From Pseudomonadota bacterium (GTDB lineage Bacteria > Pseudomonadota > Gammaproteobacteria > Burkholderiales > Burkholderiaceae_C), in assembly GCA_020161065.1 (NCBI GenBank), contig JAIUPH010000028.1:248001-312000 (forward strand): DNA of 64,000 nt. Direction: 5' to 3'. Below, one piece after another: positions 8,631 through 16,678 of the stretch. A program made the position numbers and the translations under genes. Each line of letters begins with the position of its first letter. Positions within the stretch are counted from its first letter, which is position 1. A model generated the notes under the pieces. The model was not told the origin of the DNA, did no database searches, and saw nothing but the letters and a program-made list of their open reading frames with translations.

Positions 8631-9091
8631 GCCGCAGCCCCGCGCGCCGGGCGGAACACCGGCAGCATCTGCTGGCCGCGCGGCACGAAGCGCACCTCCA
8701 GCGCCATGTCCAGCGCCAGCGCCTCGGGCACCGGCGCCACGTCGACCAGGTTGGCCATCATGCGCGGGCCTTCTTCCAGTTCGACGGCGGCCACGACGTA
8801 AGGCACGTCGGCCTCGAAGCCCGGCGGCGGCAGGTGGTTGATGATGTACGAATGCAGGCGGCCGCGGCCGCTGGCCTTGAACCACGCGAATTCCACGCTG
8901 CCGCAATGCGGGCAGGCCGGCCGCGGATAGAAGCGCGCGCGGCCGCAGCCGCCGCAGCGCTGCAGCCGCAACTCGCCGGCGCGCGTGCCTTCCCAGTACG
9001 TCAGCGTGGCAGGCGTGGGAACTGGCGTCGCCTTGGCGGGCGGTGCGCGGCCGGGCTCGGGTGCGGGCACGGGTGCGGCTGCAGCGGCCAT
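8627..9091 (-). CDS. DUF35 Zn-ribbon/OB-fold protein, thiolase partner
   Basis: 154 residues. After a Pro/Ala-rich leader of about 27 residues comes a rubredoxin-like zinc ribbon with two Cys pairs (CGGCGRARFYPRPACPHCG), followed by an OB-fold part (GRLHSYIINHLPPPGF; VVAAVELEEGPRMMANL). This is the DUF35 arrangement that binds acyl-CoA and supports a thiolase-like partner. The gene ends in a 4-base overlap with the thiolase-like gene and starts 2 bp after the SDR stop. The N-terminal leader is richer in Pro and Ala than usual and may be a linker. It has no catalytic residues of its own that I recognise. Confidence 0.85.
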   Translation of the reverse strand: MAAAAAPVPAPEPGRAPPAKATPVPTPATLTYWEGTRAGELRLQRCGGCGRARFYPRPACPHCGSVEFAWFKASGRGRLHSYIINHLPPPGFEADVPYVVAAVELEEGPRMMANLVDVAPVPEALALDMALEVRFVPRGQQMLPVFRPARGAAA

Positions 9092-9093
9092 GC

Positions 9094-10032
9094 TCAGGCC
9101 TTGGCCGCGATGCTGCCCGACAGGTCGGCGTTCGGCGCGGCGCGCGCCACCAGGCCCGGCATCACCGCGCCGAGTTCGTCGACGCGCCAGCGCCCGGCCT
9201 TCTCGACGTGCGGCCCGGCATGCCAGCCTTCGGCCACCGTGATGCGGCCGCCCTTGGCGCCGAACACGCGGCCGCTGATGCCGGCCGACTGCGCGCTGCC
9301 CAGCCACACCACCAGCGGCGCCACGTTGGCGGCGTCCAGCGGGTCGAAGCCGGCGCTCGCCGCGCCGGCGTTGGGGTTGAGCTGGCCGCTCTTGAACAGG
9401 TCTTCGGTGAGCCGGCTCATCGCCGTCGGGTAGATCGCGTTGACCGTCACGCCGTAGCGCTCCAGCTCGCGCGCGGCGACGATGGTCAGATTGACGATGC
9501 CGGCCTTGGCGGCGCCGTAGTTGGTCTGGCCGACGATGCCGTAGAGCCCCGACGACGAGCTGGTGTTGATCACGCGCGCGGCGCGCGGGCGGCCGGCCTT
9601 GGCCTCGTCGCGCCAGTAGGCGGCGGCGTGGCGCAGCGGCGCGAAGGTACCGCGCAGGTGCACGCGGATCACGGCATCGAAGTCTTCGATGCTCATGTTG
9701 ACGAGCGTCTTGTCGCGCAGGATGCCGGCGTTGTTGACCAGCGTGTCGAGCGCGCCGAAGTGGTCGATGGCGCTGCGCACCAGGGCTTCGGCGCCTGCCC
9801 AGTCGGCCACGTCGTCGCCGTTGGCCAGCGCCTCGCCGCCGAGTGCGCGGATCTCGGCCACCACCTCGTTGGCCGGGCCGGCGGCGGCGCCGCTGCCGTC
9901 GGGCCGCGCGCCGAGGTCGTTGACCACGACCTTGGCGCCCTGGCGGGCGAACTCCAGCGCGTACTCGCGGCCCAGGCCGCGGCCGGCGCCGGTGACCACG
10001 ACCACGCGGTCCTTGCAAAGCGGGCTTGTCAT
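9094..10032 (-). CDS. Short-chain dehydrogenase/reductase (3-hydroxyacyl-CoA dehydrogenase type)
   Basis: 312-residue SDR. The cofactor motif VVTGAGRGLGREYALEFA lies at residues 11-28, NNAG near 94-97, the catalytic Ser in INTSSSSGLYG and the YxxxK in NYGAAKAG. The length, the Asp-Leu-Gly segment VVNDLGARPDGSG and the extra C-terminal stretch of about 60 residues resemble the dehydrogenase part of peroxisomal multifunctional enzyme type 2, which oxidises 3-hydroxyacyl-CoA with NAD+. That would fit the beta-oxidation-like set around it. ATG at 10032 is preceded by AGGAG. It is 28 bp downstream of the first Bug receptor of the block. Confidence 0.88.
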   Translation of the reverse strand: MTSPLCKDRVVVVTGAGRGLGREYALEFARQGAKVVVNDLGARPDGSGAAAGPANEVVAEIRALGGEALANGDDVADWAGAEALVRSAIDHFGALDTLVNNAGILRDKTLVNMSIEDFDAVIRVHLRGTFAPLRHAAAYWRDEAKAGRPRAARVINTSSSSGLYGIVGQTNYGAAKAGIVNLTIVAARELERYGVTVNAIYPTAMSRLTEDLFKSGQLNPNAGAASAGFDPLDAANVAPLVVWLGSAQSAGISGRVFGAKGGRITVAEGWHAGPHVEKAGRWRVDELGAVMPGLVARAAPNADLSGSIAAKA

Positions 10033-10060
10033 CGGAAGGGCTCCTGTGAAGGGGGTGGCA

Positions 10061-11044
10061 TCAGGGCTTGTCGGCCAGCGCGTCGGGGCCGGCGGTGCGC
10101 AGCACCTCGCGCACGCGCGCGTTCTCGGCGGCGATGGTCGCGGCGAAGGCCTGGCGGCCCTGGCCGGAAATCTCGGCGCCGCTCTGGCGCTGCATCTGCT
10201 CGCGCAGCCCGGGGCGCGCCATGGTCTGCTGCAGCAGCGCGTCCAGCCGCTCCAGCACCGCCGGCGGCGTCTTCGCGTGCACCGCCAGGCCGATGAAGAC
10301 GTACAGCGTGTAGTCGGGCACGCCGCTTTCCTTGACCGTCGGCAGCGCCGGCAGCGCGGCGTGGCGCTGCTCGGCGGCGATGGCCAGCGCGCGCACCTTG
10401 CCGCCCTGCACCAGCGGCAGCGCGCCGCCGAGGTCGAGCAGCACCACGTCGACGTTGCCGCCGGCGGCATCGCTCACCGCCTGCCCGGCGCCCTTGTACG
10501 GGATGACGTTGAAGCTCACGCCGGCACGGCGCGCCAGGTCCAGCAGGCCCAGCCGGTAGCTGTTGCCGTAGACGCCGACCGACACCTTGCCCGGCGCGCG
10601 GCGCGCCGCGTCCAGCAGATCGCCGAAGCTCTGCAGGCGCGAGCCGTTGCCGGTGACCAGCACTGCCGGGCTGCGCGTCAGCTCGATCAGCGGCAGCAGG
10701 TCGTCGGCCTTGTACGGCAGGTCTTTCAGGAACACCGGGTTGATGACCAGCGAGCTGTTGCTGACCAGCAGCAGCGAGTAGCCGTCGGCCGGCGACGCCA
10801 CCACGTGCTGCGTGCCGATCACCAGGTCGGCGCCGGGCCGGTTCTCCACCACGGTGGCGCGGCCCGACTGCGCGCGCAAGGCCTCGGCGAAGCTGCGCGT
10901 CAGCGTGTCGCCGCTGCTGCCCGGCGCGATCGGCACGACGAAGCGCAACGCGCGCGCGGGAAAGGCTGCATCGGCCTCGGCCATCACGGCCGGCGGCCAC
11001 AGCAGCGCCAGGACCATGCAGGCCAGCGCCGGCCACTTGCTCAT
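10061..11044 (-). CDS. Bug-family periplasmic substrate-binding protein
   Basis: 327 residues: signal peptide (KWPALACMVLALLWPPAVMAEA), then RALRFVVPIAPGSSGDTLTR, VVENRPGADLVIG, VIPYKG and VRALAIAAEQR, which mark the Bug receptor family that binds small carboxylates. It is the promoter-proximal gene of the minus-strand catabolic block, and the perfect palindrome CTAGCC-N5-GGCTAG lies about 62 bp upstream of its start. It differs in sequence from the second Bug protein in the same block, so the two probably bind different ligands. No tctA/tctB genes accompany it. Confidence 0.9.
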   Translation of the reverse strand: MSKWPALACMVLALLWPPAVMAEADAAFPARALRFVVPIAPGSSGDTLTRSFAEALRAQSGRATVVENRPGADLVIGTQHVVASPADGYSLLLVSNSSLVINPVFLKDLPYKADDLLPLIELTRSPAVLVTGNGSRLQSFGDLLDAARRAPGKVSVGVYGNSYRLGLLDLARRAGVSFNVIPYKGAGQAVSDAAGGNVDVVLLDLGGALPLVQGGKVRALAIAAEQRHAALPALPTVKESGVPDYTLYVFIGLAVHAKTPPAVLERLDALLQQTMARPGLREQMQRQSGAEISGQGRQAFAATIAAENARVREVLRTAGPDALADKP

Positions 11045-11105
11045 CGTCGGGCTCCGTCTCGTCGTGATGACGGGCCGATGATGGGCGGCGTGCCCGCTGG
11101 GGGCA

Positions 11106-11122
11106 CTAGCCGCAGTGGCTAG
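11106..11122. promoter_or_regulatory. Candidate operator palindrome, CTAGCC-N5-GGCTAG
   Basis: Perfect six-base arms around GCAGT, in the 165-bp gap between the monooxygenase stop and the first gene of the Bug/SDR/DUF35/thiolase block, about 62 bp from that start. A near copy stands at 2453-2469. Size and symmetry fit a dimeric HTH repressor or activator. Which regulator binds it is not shown. Confidence 0.45.
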
Positions 11123-11209
11123 GCGGGCGGGCCTCGAGGCGTGCGATCAACCATCGACGACAGGGCGGCACCGGCCCTGACTCGCCTGCACGACGCGCCA
11201 GCCGACCGC

Positions 11210-13120
11210 TCAACGCATGAAGCCGGCGAAGAAGTCCGCCAGCTCGTCGCAGGCGTCCAGCGGCAGCACATTCGCGGTGTACTGGTCGGGGCGCACCACC
11301 ACGATGCAGCCGCGCTCGCGGTCGATGCCGCGCATCTCGAAGATGTCGCCCAGGCCCTTGTGGTCGACGCAGAAAACCTTCTCATGGTCCTGCAGGCCCA
11401 GCTTGCCGGTCCTGGGCTTCAGCAGCGAGGGCATGTGCTCGTAGGCGAGCTGCTCGAAGGTCTGCTGGAAGACGGCGCGCAAGTCGATCACCGCGTCGAT
11501 GTCGTCGCCGTCGCGTCGATGCCTGAGCACCGGTGACTTCGGGTCGCGCTCCAGCCAGTCGGCCAGGCGGTGGATCGCCGAGCCCGGGTTCGAGCCGTCG
11601 GCCTGGCCGGCAAAGGCGTAGAGCCGCCAGCGCGCGTCGGCTTCGGCGACGTGGCCGAGCTGCATCTGCCGGGCGTCGGCCAGCCGCACCACCGGCGCGG
11701 AATGGAAGCGCCGGCCGATCTCCAGGCCCTTCGCCAGTGCCTGGTGCCGGCCGGCGGCAAACAGCGCCGAGGGGTCGTACTTGACCGCCGTGCCGCCGGT
11801 GAACTCGAGGTTCTGCTTGAACTGGCGAATGATGCGCGGCTCGTCGCTGCCGTCGCGCTCGGCCTGGGTGGTCGGGGCCGACATGGTGCGCGCCCAGGCG
11901 TGGTCGGTCTCCACCAGGCGCTTCGCTTCGGTCCGGCGTTCCTTCGAGTAGCTGCGCAGCAGGCTGGCGTCCGCGCGCCCCTGCAGCACGTGGACCAGCT
12001 TCCAGCCCAGGTTGAAGGTGTCCTGCATCGACACGTTCATGCCCTGCCCGGCCTTGGGCGAATGCGTGTGGCAGGCGTCGCCGGCGGTGAAGACGCGGGG
12101 GGCACGGTCCGAACCCGCGGGCACGTCGTCGAAGGTGTCGGTGATGCTGTGGCCGATGTCGTAGATCGACCACCAGACCACTTCCTTCACGTCGATCGAA
12201 TACGGCCGCAGGATGCGGTTGGCCGCCGCGATCATGTCGTCTTGCGTCAGCTTGCGGCTGGCGGCCTTCTCGTCGGGCCTGAGCTTGTCCAGCTCCACGT
12301 ACATGCGGAAGACGTAGCCGCCCTCGCGCGGCAGGATCAGCACGTTGCCTTCGTTGGCCGACGAGATCAGGCACTTCTGCCGCACGTCGGGAAAGTCGGT
12401 GTTGGCCAGGATGTCCATCACGCCCCAGGCCTGGTGCGCCGCGTCGCCGTGCAGCACGCCGCCGATGGCCTTGCGCACGGCCGAATGGGCGCCGTCGCAG
12501 CCGACGACGTAGTTGGCGCGCACCGTTCGCGTGGCCCACCAGTTGACGCCACTGGCGTCCTTCAGCGTCACCGTCACCGGGTGGTCGTCGGTGGTCTCGT
12601 CCACCGTCAGGCCGACCACCTCCCAGCCGTAGTCGGGCTCCAGCCGCGACGGCGAATTGCGCATCACCTCCAGGAACAGCTCGTGCAGCCGCGCCTGGTT
12701 GATCAGGATGTGTGGCATCTCGGAGCTGTCGTCGGCGACGTCCTGCACGCGCCCGACGCGGCGGATGTGGTCGGGTCGGGCCGGGTCGGGCATCCAGAAT
12801 GCGGTCTGGTTGACCCAGTAGGTCTCGCGCTTGACCTTGTCGGCAAAGCCGAAGGCCTGGAACATCTCCATCGTCCGCGTGTTGATGCCGTCGGCCTTGC
12901 CCTTGATGATGTTGGCCGGCATGCGCTCGACGATCAGCGTCTCGATCTCGGGGAACTGCGCCAATTGCGCCGCCAGGCACAGGCCGGCCGGGCCGGTGCC
13001 GGCGATCAGCACGTCGACCTGCTCCGGCAGCGGTTCGTTCGCGCCGCGGTTGCGCCGGTTTGGCGCGGCCTGCTTCAGATCGGGGTTGCCGCCCCGGAAG
13101 CCGTCTTTGTAGAACTGCAT
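11210..13120 (-). CDS. FAD-dependent aromatic-ring monooxygenase, 3-hydroxybenzoate 4-monooxygenase type
   Basis: 636 residues, the size of the phenol-hydroxylase-like class A flavoprotein monooxygenases. In order: dinucleotide-binding DVLIAGTGPAGLCLA (about 36-50), the GCDGAHSAVRK motif (near 215), the second FAD motif VFTAGDACHTHSPKAGQGMN (near 340-360), and a C-terminal thioredoxin-like domain (after about 450) typical of phenol and 3-hydroxybenzoate hydroxylases. The opening MQFYKDGFRGGNP resembles the start of Comamonas 3-hydroxybenzoate 4-hydroxylase as I remember it, so conversion of 3-hydroxybenzoate to protocatechuate is the likeliest reaction; other phenolics remain possible. ATG 13120 has AGGAG about 8 nt upstream. 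It follows a Bug receptor (74 bp) and a BKACE gene. Confidence 0.85.
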   Translation of the reverse strand: MQFYKDGFRGGNPDLKQAAPNRRNRGANEPLPEQVDVLIAGTGPAGLCLAAQLAQFPEIETLIVERMPANIIKGKADGINTRTMEMFQAFGFADKVKRETYWVNQTAFWMPDPARPDHIRRVGRVQDVADDSSEMPHILINQARLHELFLEVMRNSPSRLEPDYGWEVVGLTVDETTDDHPVTVTLKDASGVNWWATRTVRANYVVGCDGAHSAVRKAIGGVLHGDAAHQAWGVMDILANTDFPDVRQKCLISSANEGNVLILPREGGYVFRMYVELDKLRPDEKAASRKLTQDDMIAAANRILRPYSIDVKEVVWWSIYDIGHSITDTFDDVPAGSDRAPRVFTAGDACHTHSPKAGQGMNVSMQDTFNLGWKLVHVLQGRADASLLRSYSKERRTEAKRLVETDHAWARTMSAPTTQAERDGSDEPRIIRQFKQNLEFTGGTAVKYDPSALFAAGRHQALAKGLEIGRRFHSAPVVRLADARQMQLGHVAEADARWRLYAFAGQADGSNPGSAIHRLADWLERDPKSPVLRHRRDGDDIDAVIDLRAVFQQTFEQLAYEHMPSLLKPRTGKLGLQDHEKVFCVDHKGLGDIFEMRGIDRERGCIVVVRPDQYTANVLPLDACDELADFFAGFMR

Positions 13121-13194
13121 GGTCGGTCTCCTGCGTGTCGAGGTTCGCAAGCCGCAGCATCGATTGCGGCGACGTTTCGGTGCAAGCGGTGGCG

Positions 13195-14202
13195 TCAGTC
13201 TTCCGACGAGAAGCCCGAGGCCTTGACGATCGGGCCCCAGCGCTCCAGTTCCTTCTTCACGATCTGCGTGAACTCGGCGCTGGACTGGCCTTCGACATCG
13301 AACGACAGCTTCTCCAGCCCCTGGACCACCGGCTTGGCGACCAGCGCGCTGCGCACCGCCGCATTGAGCTTGGCGACCACGGCGGCCGGCGTCTTGGCGG
13401 GAACGAAGACGGCGAAGTACTCGTCGGCCTCGACGTCCTTGAAGCCGGCCTCGGCGAAGGTCGGCACGCCCGGCAGGTAGCGCGAGCGCTTGGCGCCGCT
13501 GACGGCCAGGATGCGCAGCTTGCCGCTGCCCGCGTGCTGCAGCACCTCGGGCAGCACGTTCACGCCGGCCGGAACCTGCCCGCCCAGCAGGTCGCTGACC
13601 AGCGGGGCGCCGCCCTTGTACGGCACGTGGTTCAGCGCCACGCCGCCGGCGCGGCCGAGCATGGTGCCCACGAAGTGCGGCGTGGCGCCCGCCGCCGGCG
13701 AGCCGAAGCTGGCGTCCTTGGGGTTGGCCTTGGCCCAGGCCACGTAGTCGGCCAGGGTCTTGACGCTGGCCGGCACCGCCGAACTCACGCTGAAGGCGAA
13801 GGTGACCTTGGCCGCCGAGCTGACCGGCGTGAAGTCGGCCAGCGTGTCGTAGCCCAGCTTCTTGTAGACGTGCGGGTAGATCGTCAGCACCGAAGCCGGC
13901 GTGACGAGCAGCACGCTGCCGCCGGCTTCGCTAACCTTGACGGCCTGCGCCCCCAAGCGCCCGCCGGCGCCGGCCTTGTTGTCGACGATGACGCTGGGCG
14001 CATAAGTGCCGCGCAACTGCTCGGCCAGCAGCCGGGCCACCGAATCGGCCGCGCCTCCCGGCGGAAACCCAACCACCATCTTGAGCGGCTTGTCGATCAC
14101 GGTCTGGGCGCTGGACGGTGCGGCCGCCGTGGCGAGCGCAGTGACGAGCACAGGAGCGAGCACCGTCGCGAGCAGCGACAGGAGGTGGCGACGATCAGGC
14201 AT
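13195..14202 (-). CDS. Bug-family periplasmic substrate-binding protein
   Basis: 335 residues with an N-terminal export signal (LLSLLATVLAPVLVTALATAAAPSSAQ), the Bug pattern KMVVGFPPGGAADSVARLLAE, VIVDNKAGAGGRLG, LNHVPYKGGAPL and LRILAVSGAKR. It is placed between the BKACE enzyme and the aromatic monooxygenase, so uptake or sensing of an aromatic or keto acid is a reasonable guess. It is another orphan receptor with no membrane partner nearby. A pentanucleotide GGGTT run lies directly upstream of its ribosome-binding site (CCGGAG). Confidence 0.9.
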   Translation of the reverse strand: MPDRRHLLSLLATVLAPVLVTALATAAAPSSAQTVIDKPLKMVVGFPPGGAADSVARLLAEQLRGTYAPSVIVDNKAGAGGRLGAQAVKVSEAGGSVLLVTPASVLTIYPHVYKKLGYDTLADFTPVSSAAKVTFAFSVSSAVPASVKTLADYVAWAKANPKDASFGSPAAGATPHFVGTMLGRAGGVALNHVPYKGGAPLVSDLLGGQVPAGVNVLPEVLQHAGSGKLRILAVSGAKRSRYLPGVPTFAEAGFKDVEADEYFAVFVPAKTPAAVVAKLNAAVRSALVAKPVVQGLEKLSFDVEGQSSAEFTQIVKKELERWGPIVKASGFSSED

Positions 14203-14218
14203 GGGAGTCTCCGGAGAG

Positions 14219-14246
14219 TGGGTTGGATTGGGTTGGGTTGGGTTCA
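14219..14246. repeat. Short GGGTT tandem run in the Bug 5' region
   Basis: Four to five imperfect copies of a GGGTT/GGATT pentamer lie between the BKACE stop (14259) and the ribosome-binding site of the Bug gene that starts at 14202. A pentamer run is length-variable in principle, and it would change the spacing of the untranslated leader rather than the reading frame. Confidence 0.55.
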
Positions 14247-14258
14247 GTCACAGGTTCT

Positions 14259-15149
14259 TCAGCGCAGCGGCGGCAGGCCGATGATTTCGCGCGCCTCGCT
14301 CGGCGTCGCGGGCTCGTAGCCCATCTCGCGCACCAGGCGCACCAGGCGTTCGACGAGCTGCACGTTGCTGGCCAGCACGCCTTGTTCGAGGTACAGGTTG
14401 TCCTCCAGGCCCACGCGCACGTGGCCGCCGAGCAGCAGCGCGTGCATCGCGGCGGGCAGTTGCGCCGGCCCGATCGCGCTGACGTTGAAGACGCAGTTGC
14501 GCGGCAGGTGGTCGACCAGCGTGTGCAGCAGCTTGGGCGTGTAGGGCAGGCCGCCCTGGAAGGCAGTGGCGTTGATGACGATGTTGATGAAAGGGCGGCC
14601 GTCGTCGGCGCCTTCGGCCAGCGCGCGCGGCACGTCCTGCACGATGTCGTGCAGGCTGAACACCTCCCACTCGGGCTTGATGCCGCGCGCCTTCATCGCT
14701 TGCGCGATCTGGCGGATGCGCGACGGCGGCGTGGCCACCAGGATCTCCTTGCCGGCGAAGCTGGCGATGACGGTCTGCGCGTCCAGCGTGCACATCTCGA
14801 CGCCCTCGCCCTGCAGGCCCTTCAGGCGCTGCTCCCACTGGATTTCCCACAGGCCGTTGGGCAGCTCGCGCACCATGTCGCCGTCGATGCCACCGCCGGT
14901 GGAGTTGTTCAGCACGATGTCGCAGCGGTCGCGGATCAGGCGGTTGATGCGCGTGTAGACCGCCGGGTCGCAGGTGGCCTGGTCGTCGGCGCGGCGCGCA
15001 TGCACGGCGACCACGCTGGCGCCGGCGTTGTAGCAGCGGTAGACGTCGTCGGCGATCTCCTGCGGCTGCGTCGGCAGTTGCGGGTTCATCTTCTTAGTGG
15101 CCATGCCGCCGGTCGGGGCGACGGTCACGATGACCTTGGGCTTGTTCAT
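14259..15149 (-). CDS. 3-keto-5-aminohexanoate cleavage enzyme family protein (BKACE, DUF849)
   Basis: 296 residues of the Zn-dependent beta-keto acid cleavage family, which condenses a beta-keto acid with acetyl-CoA to give acetoacetate and a new acyl-CoA. Seen: [11 protein letters not shown] near the start (strand 1 with substrate-binding Thr/Pro), the metal pair VVAVHAR (His-x-His type, here V-H-A-R), LNNSTGGG, the catalytic-Glu and Zn-site region EWEVFSLHD, and [12 protein letters not shown] near the end. These are standard for DUF849. The substrate varies widely in this family. ATG 15149 begins a putative operon with the Bug receptor and monooxygenase, 193 bp after the Crp-family gene. 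Confidence 0.88.
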   Translation of the reverse strand: MNKPKVIVTVAPTGGMATKKMNPQLPTQPQEIADDVYRCYNAGASVVAVHARRADDQATCDPAVYTRINRLIRDRCDIVLNNSTGGGIDGDMVRELPNGLWEIQWEQRLKGLQGEGVEMCTLDAQTVIASFAGKEILVATPPSRIRQIAQAMKARGIKPEWEVFSLHDIVQDVPRALAEGADDGRPFINIVINATAFQGGLPYTPKLLHTLVDHLPRNCVFNVSAIGPAQLPAAMHALLLGGHVRVGLEDNLYLEQGVLASNVQLVERLVRLVREMGYEPATPSEAREIIGLPPLR

Positions 15150-15273
15150 GGGTTCGGGCTCCGGTGGGCGGGCATGGGGCACTGCGCGGCGCGTGGCACA
15201 AGGCCTTTGCCGCGCAACGCGTGGGGTGCCGACGGCAGCACCACGGCACGCATCTTTGCGGGCAGCGCCCACC

Positions 15274-15315
15274 GGCGCAGTCGATGCACCGACAGTTCGG
15301 GCAAGGGTTAACGCC
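15274..15315. promoter_or_regulatory. Two-part repeat copy 1 (candidate Crp-type operator)
   Basis: A 19-base core at 15278-15296 holds TGTCG-N6-CGACT on the minus strand, the 5-6-5 geometry of Crp/Fnr sites. After exactly 8 nt comes GGGTTAAC. Copy 2 upstream of the Crp-family gene matches 18 of 19 core bases and has the same 8-nt gap, followed by GGGTTTAC. It lies between that regulator and the BKACE gene, about 130 bp upstream of the latter. It could instead be a dispersed repeat. Confidence 0.45.
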
Positions 15316-15342
15316 AAGCCTGGTCGGGCGGCGCTCAGGCGC

Positions 15343-16047
15343 TCACTGCGCCAGCCGCTGCAGCCCGGGCAGGTCGATCACCACGATGCCGCCGTACTCG
15401 CTGCGCACCAGCCCCGCTTCCTTGAAGCGCATCAGCGCGCCGTTGCAGCTTTGGCGCGACACCGAGGCCAGGCTGGCCAGCTCCTCCTGCGACAGTTGCA
15501 GCTGCCGCTCGCCGCGCGGGTTGAGCAGTGGGTGCACCATGCCCACGAGGGCACGCGCGACCTGGCTGTCGGTGTCCAGCAGGCCCTGCGCGACCAAGGT
15601 GCCCATGAACCAGTGCAGCCGCTCGTTCACCTGGCGCAGCAGGTAGTCGTTGAACGAAGGGCGGTGGCGGCGCAGCCAGTCGAAGGTGTCCAGCGGAATC
15701 AGCGCCACGCGGCTGTGGCGCAAGGCCACCAGGTCCGACTGCCGCGGCGCGTCGCGAACCAGCGTGCCTTCGCCGAACCAACTGCCCACCGACTGGCCGC
15801 CTAGCGTGACGGTGCGGCCATCGCGGCCGGTGATGGCCCACTTGACCAGGCCTTCCAGCACGCCGAACCAGGCATGCTGTCGCTCGCCATGGTGGCCGAG
15901 CGATTCGCCCAGCGCCACCGCGCGCTCCGACGCCTGGGCCCGCACCTGCTGGCGCACCGGCTCGTCGAGTTCGGTGAACCACGCCGACTGGGCCAGCAAT
16001 TGGTCCAGCGTCAACGAAGGCGAGGGTCCGTGGCGCTGTCGGCGCAT
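15343..16047 (-). CDS. Crp/Fnr-family transcriptional regulator
   Basis: 234 residues. A cyclic-nucleotide-binding-type beta-barrel spans about residues 15-130 ([23 protein letters not shown]), a long dimerisation helix follows ([19 protein letters not shown]), and the C-terminal winged helix contains [31 protein letters not shown]. There is no N-terminal Cys cluster, so it is not an iron-sulfur Fnr; the ligand is unknown. I took ATG 16047. An in-frame ATG at 16119 lies inside the candidate operator and would give an extra 24 residues. Position next to the 4-hydroxybenzoyl-CoA thioesterase and BKACE genes suggests control of aromatic acid catabolism, as for HbaR/AadR-type regulators. Confidence 0.88.
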   Translation of the reverse strand: MRRQRHGPSPSLTLDQLLAQSAWFTELDEPVRQQVRAQASERAVALGESLGHHGERQHAWFGVLEGLVKWAITGRDGRTVTLGGQSVGSWFGEGTLVRDAPRQSDLVALRHSRVALIPLDTFDWLRRHRPSFNDYLLRQVNERLHWFMGTLVAQGLLDTDSQVARALVGMVHPLLNPRGERQLQLSQEELASLASVSRQSCNGALMRFKEAGLVRSEYGGIVVIDLPGLQRLAQ

Positions 16048-16089
16048 GGGGGTCTTTCGGGTGGGCGGCTTCCGATCGTCGTCGCAGCG

Positions 16090-16128
16090 GGTAAACCCTG
16101 GATCCGACTGTCGGCGCATCGACTGTGC
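16090..16128. promoter_or_regulatory. Two-part repeat copy 2 (candidate Crp-type operator)
   Basis: On the plus strand the core ACTGTCGGCGCATCGACTG is at 16107-16125; on the minus strand it is followed after 8 nt by GGGTTTACCC. It lies in the divergent gap between the Crp-family gene (start 16047) and the thioesterase (start near 16182). A twelve-base half-copy, CTGTCGGCGCAT, also covers the regulator's start codon at 16036-16047. The arrangement suggests autoregulation and divergent control. Confidence 0.45.
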
Positions 16129-16181
16129 CCGAGACGGGCGCTTCGGAACAATGCCCCGATCGGAATCCAAGGCCGCAAACC

Positions 16182-16649
16182 GTGAATGCAGTCGAGTCCA
16201 TTAAGCCCATCGAGCCCATCGAGCCCATCAAGCCGCTCAGCAAGACCATCGTCCACCGCGTGGACGTGCAGTTCGGCGATTGCGATCCGGCCGGCATTGT
16301 CTTCTTCCCCAACTACTCGCGCTGGATGGACGCGGCCTCGCACCACTTCTTCATGGCCTGCGGACTTCAGCCCTGGCGCGCGATGAGCGATCTGCCGCAC
16401 TGCGTCGGCGCGCCGCTGCTGGAGATCCAGACGCGTTTTCACACGGCGGTGACCTATGGCGAGCAGATCGAGCTGCACACCTGCATCGAGGCCTGGCGCG
16501 GCAAGGTCTTCATCCAGCACCATCGGGTGATGCGCGGCGACCAGCTGGTCTGCGAAGGGCGCGAGACGCGGGCCCTTTGCGTGCGTGAAGCCGACGGCCG
16601 GCTCAAGGCCATGCCGGTGCCCGAATTCGTGCGCGCCGCCTGCGCCTGA
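16182..16649 (+). CDS. 4-hydroxybenzoyl-CoA thioesterase (hotdog fold)
   Basis: 155-residue single hotdog-domain thioesterase that would release 4-hydroxybenzoate from its CoA ester in the cytoplasm. The core FGDCDPAGIVFFPNYSRWMD carries the catalytic Asp of the AB-type enzymes, and the following MDAASHHFFMACGLQPWR and IEAWRGKVFIQHHRV stretches match the Pseudomonas CBS3 enzyme closely from memory. The start is uncertain: I used the GTG at 16182; an ATG at 16125 is in frame but would run through the candidate operator. The first residues encode an Ile-Lys/Glu-Pro repeat (IKPIEPIEPIKP), from a 9-bp tandem repeat not seen in the family. It is divergent from the Crp regulator and 29 bp before an SDR gene. 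Confidence 0.87.
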   Translation: MNAVESIKPIEPIEPIKPLSKTIVHRVDVQFGDCDPAGIVFFPNYSRWMDAASHHFFMACGLQPWRAMSDLPHCVGAPLLEIQTRFHTAVTYGEQIELHTCIEAWRGKVFIQHHRVMRGDQLVCEGRETRALCVREADGRLKAMPVPEFVRAACA

Positions 16650-16678
16650 TTCACTGCCTCATTGACAAAGGATCTTCC

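Noticed and set aside
16125-16181. Upstream start of the thioesterase at ATG 16125
   Set aside because: Would encode extra sequence over the candidate operator and gives no conserved residues; the GTG is preferred with caution.
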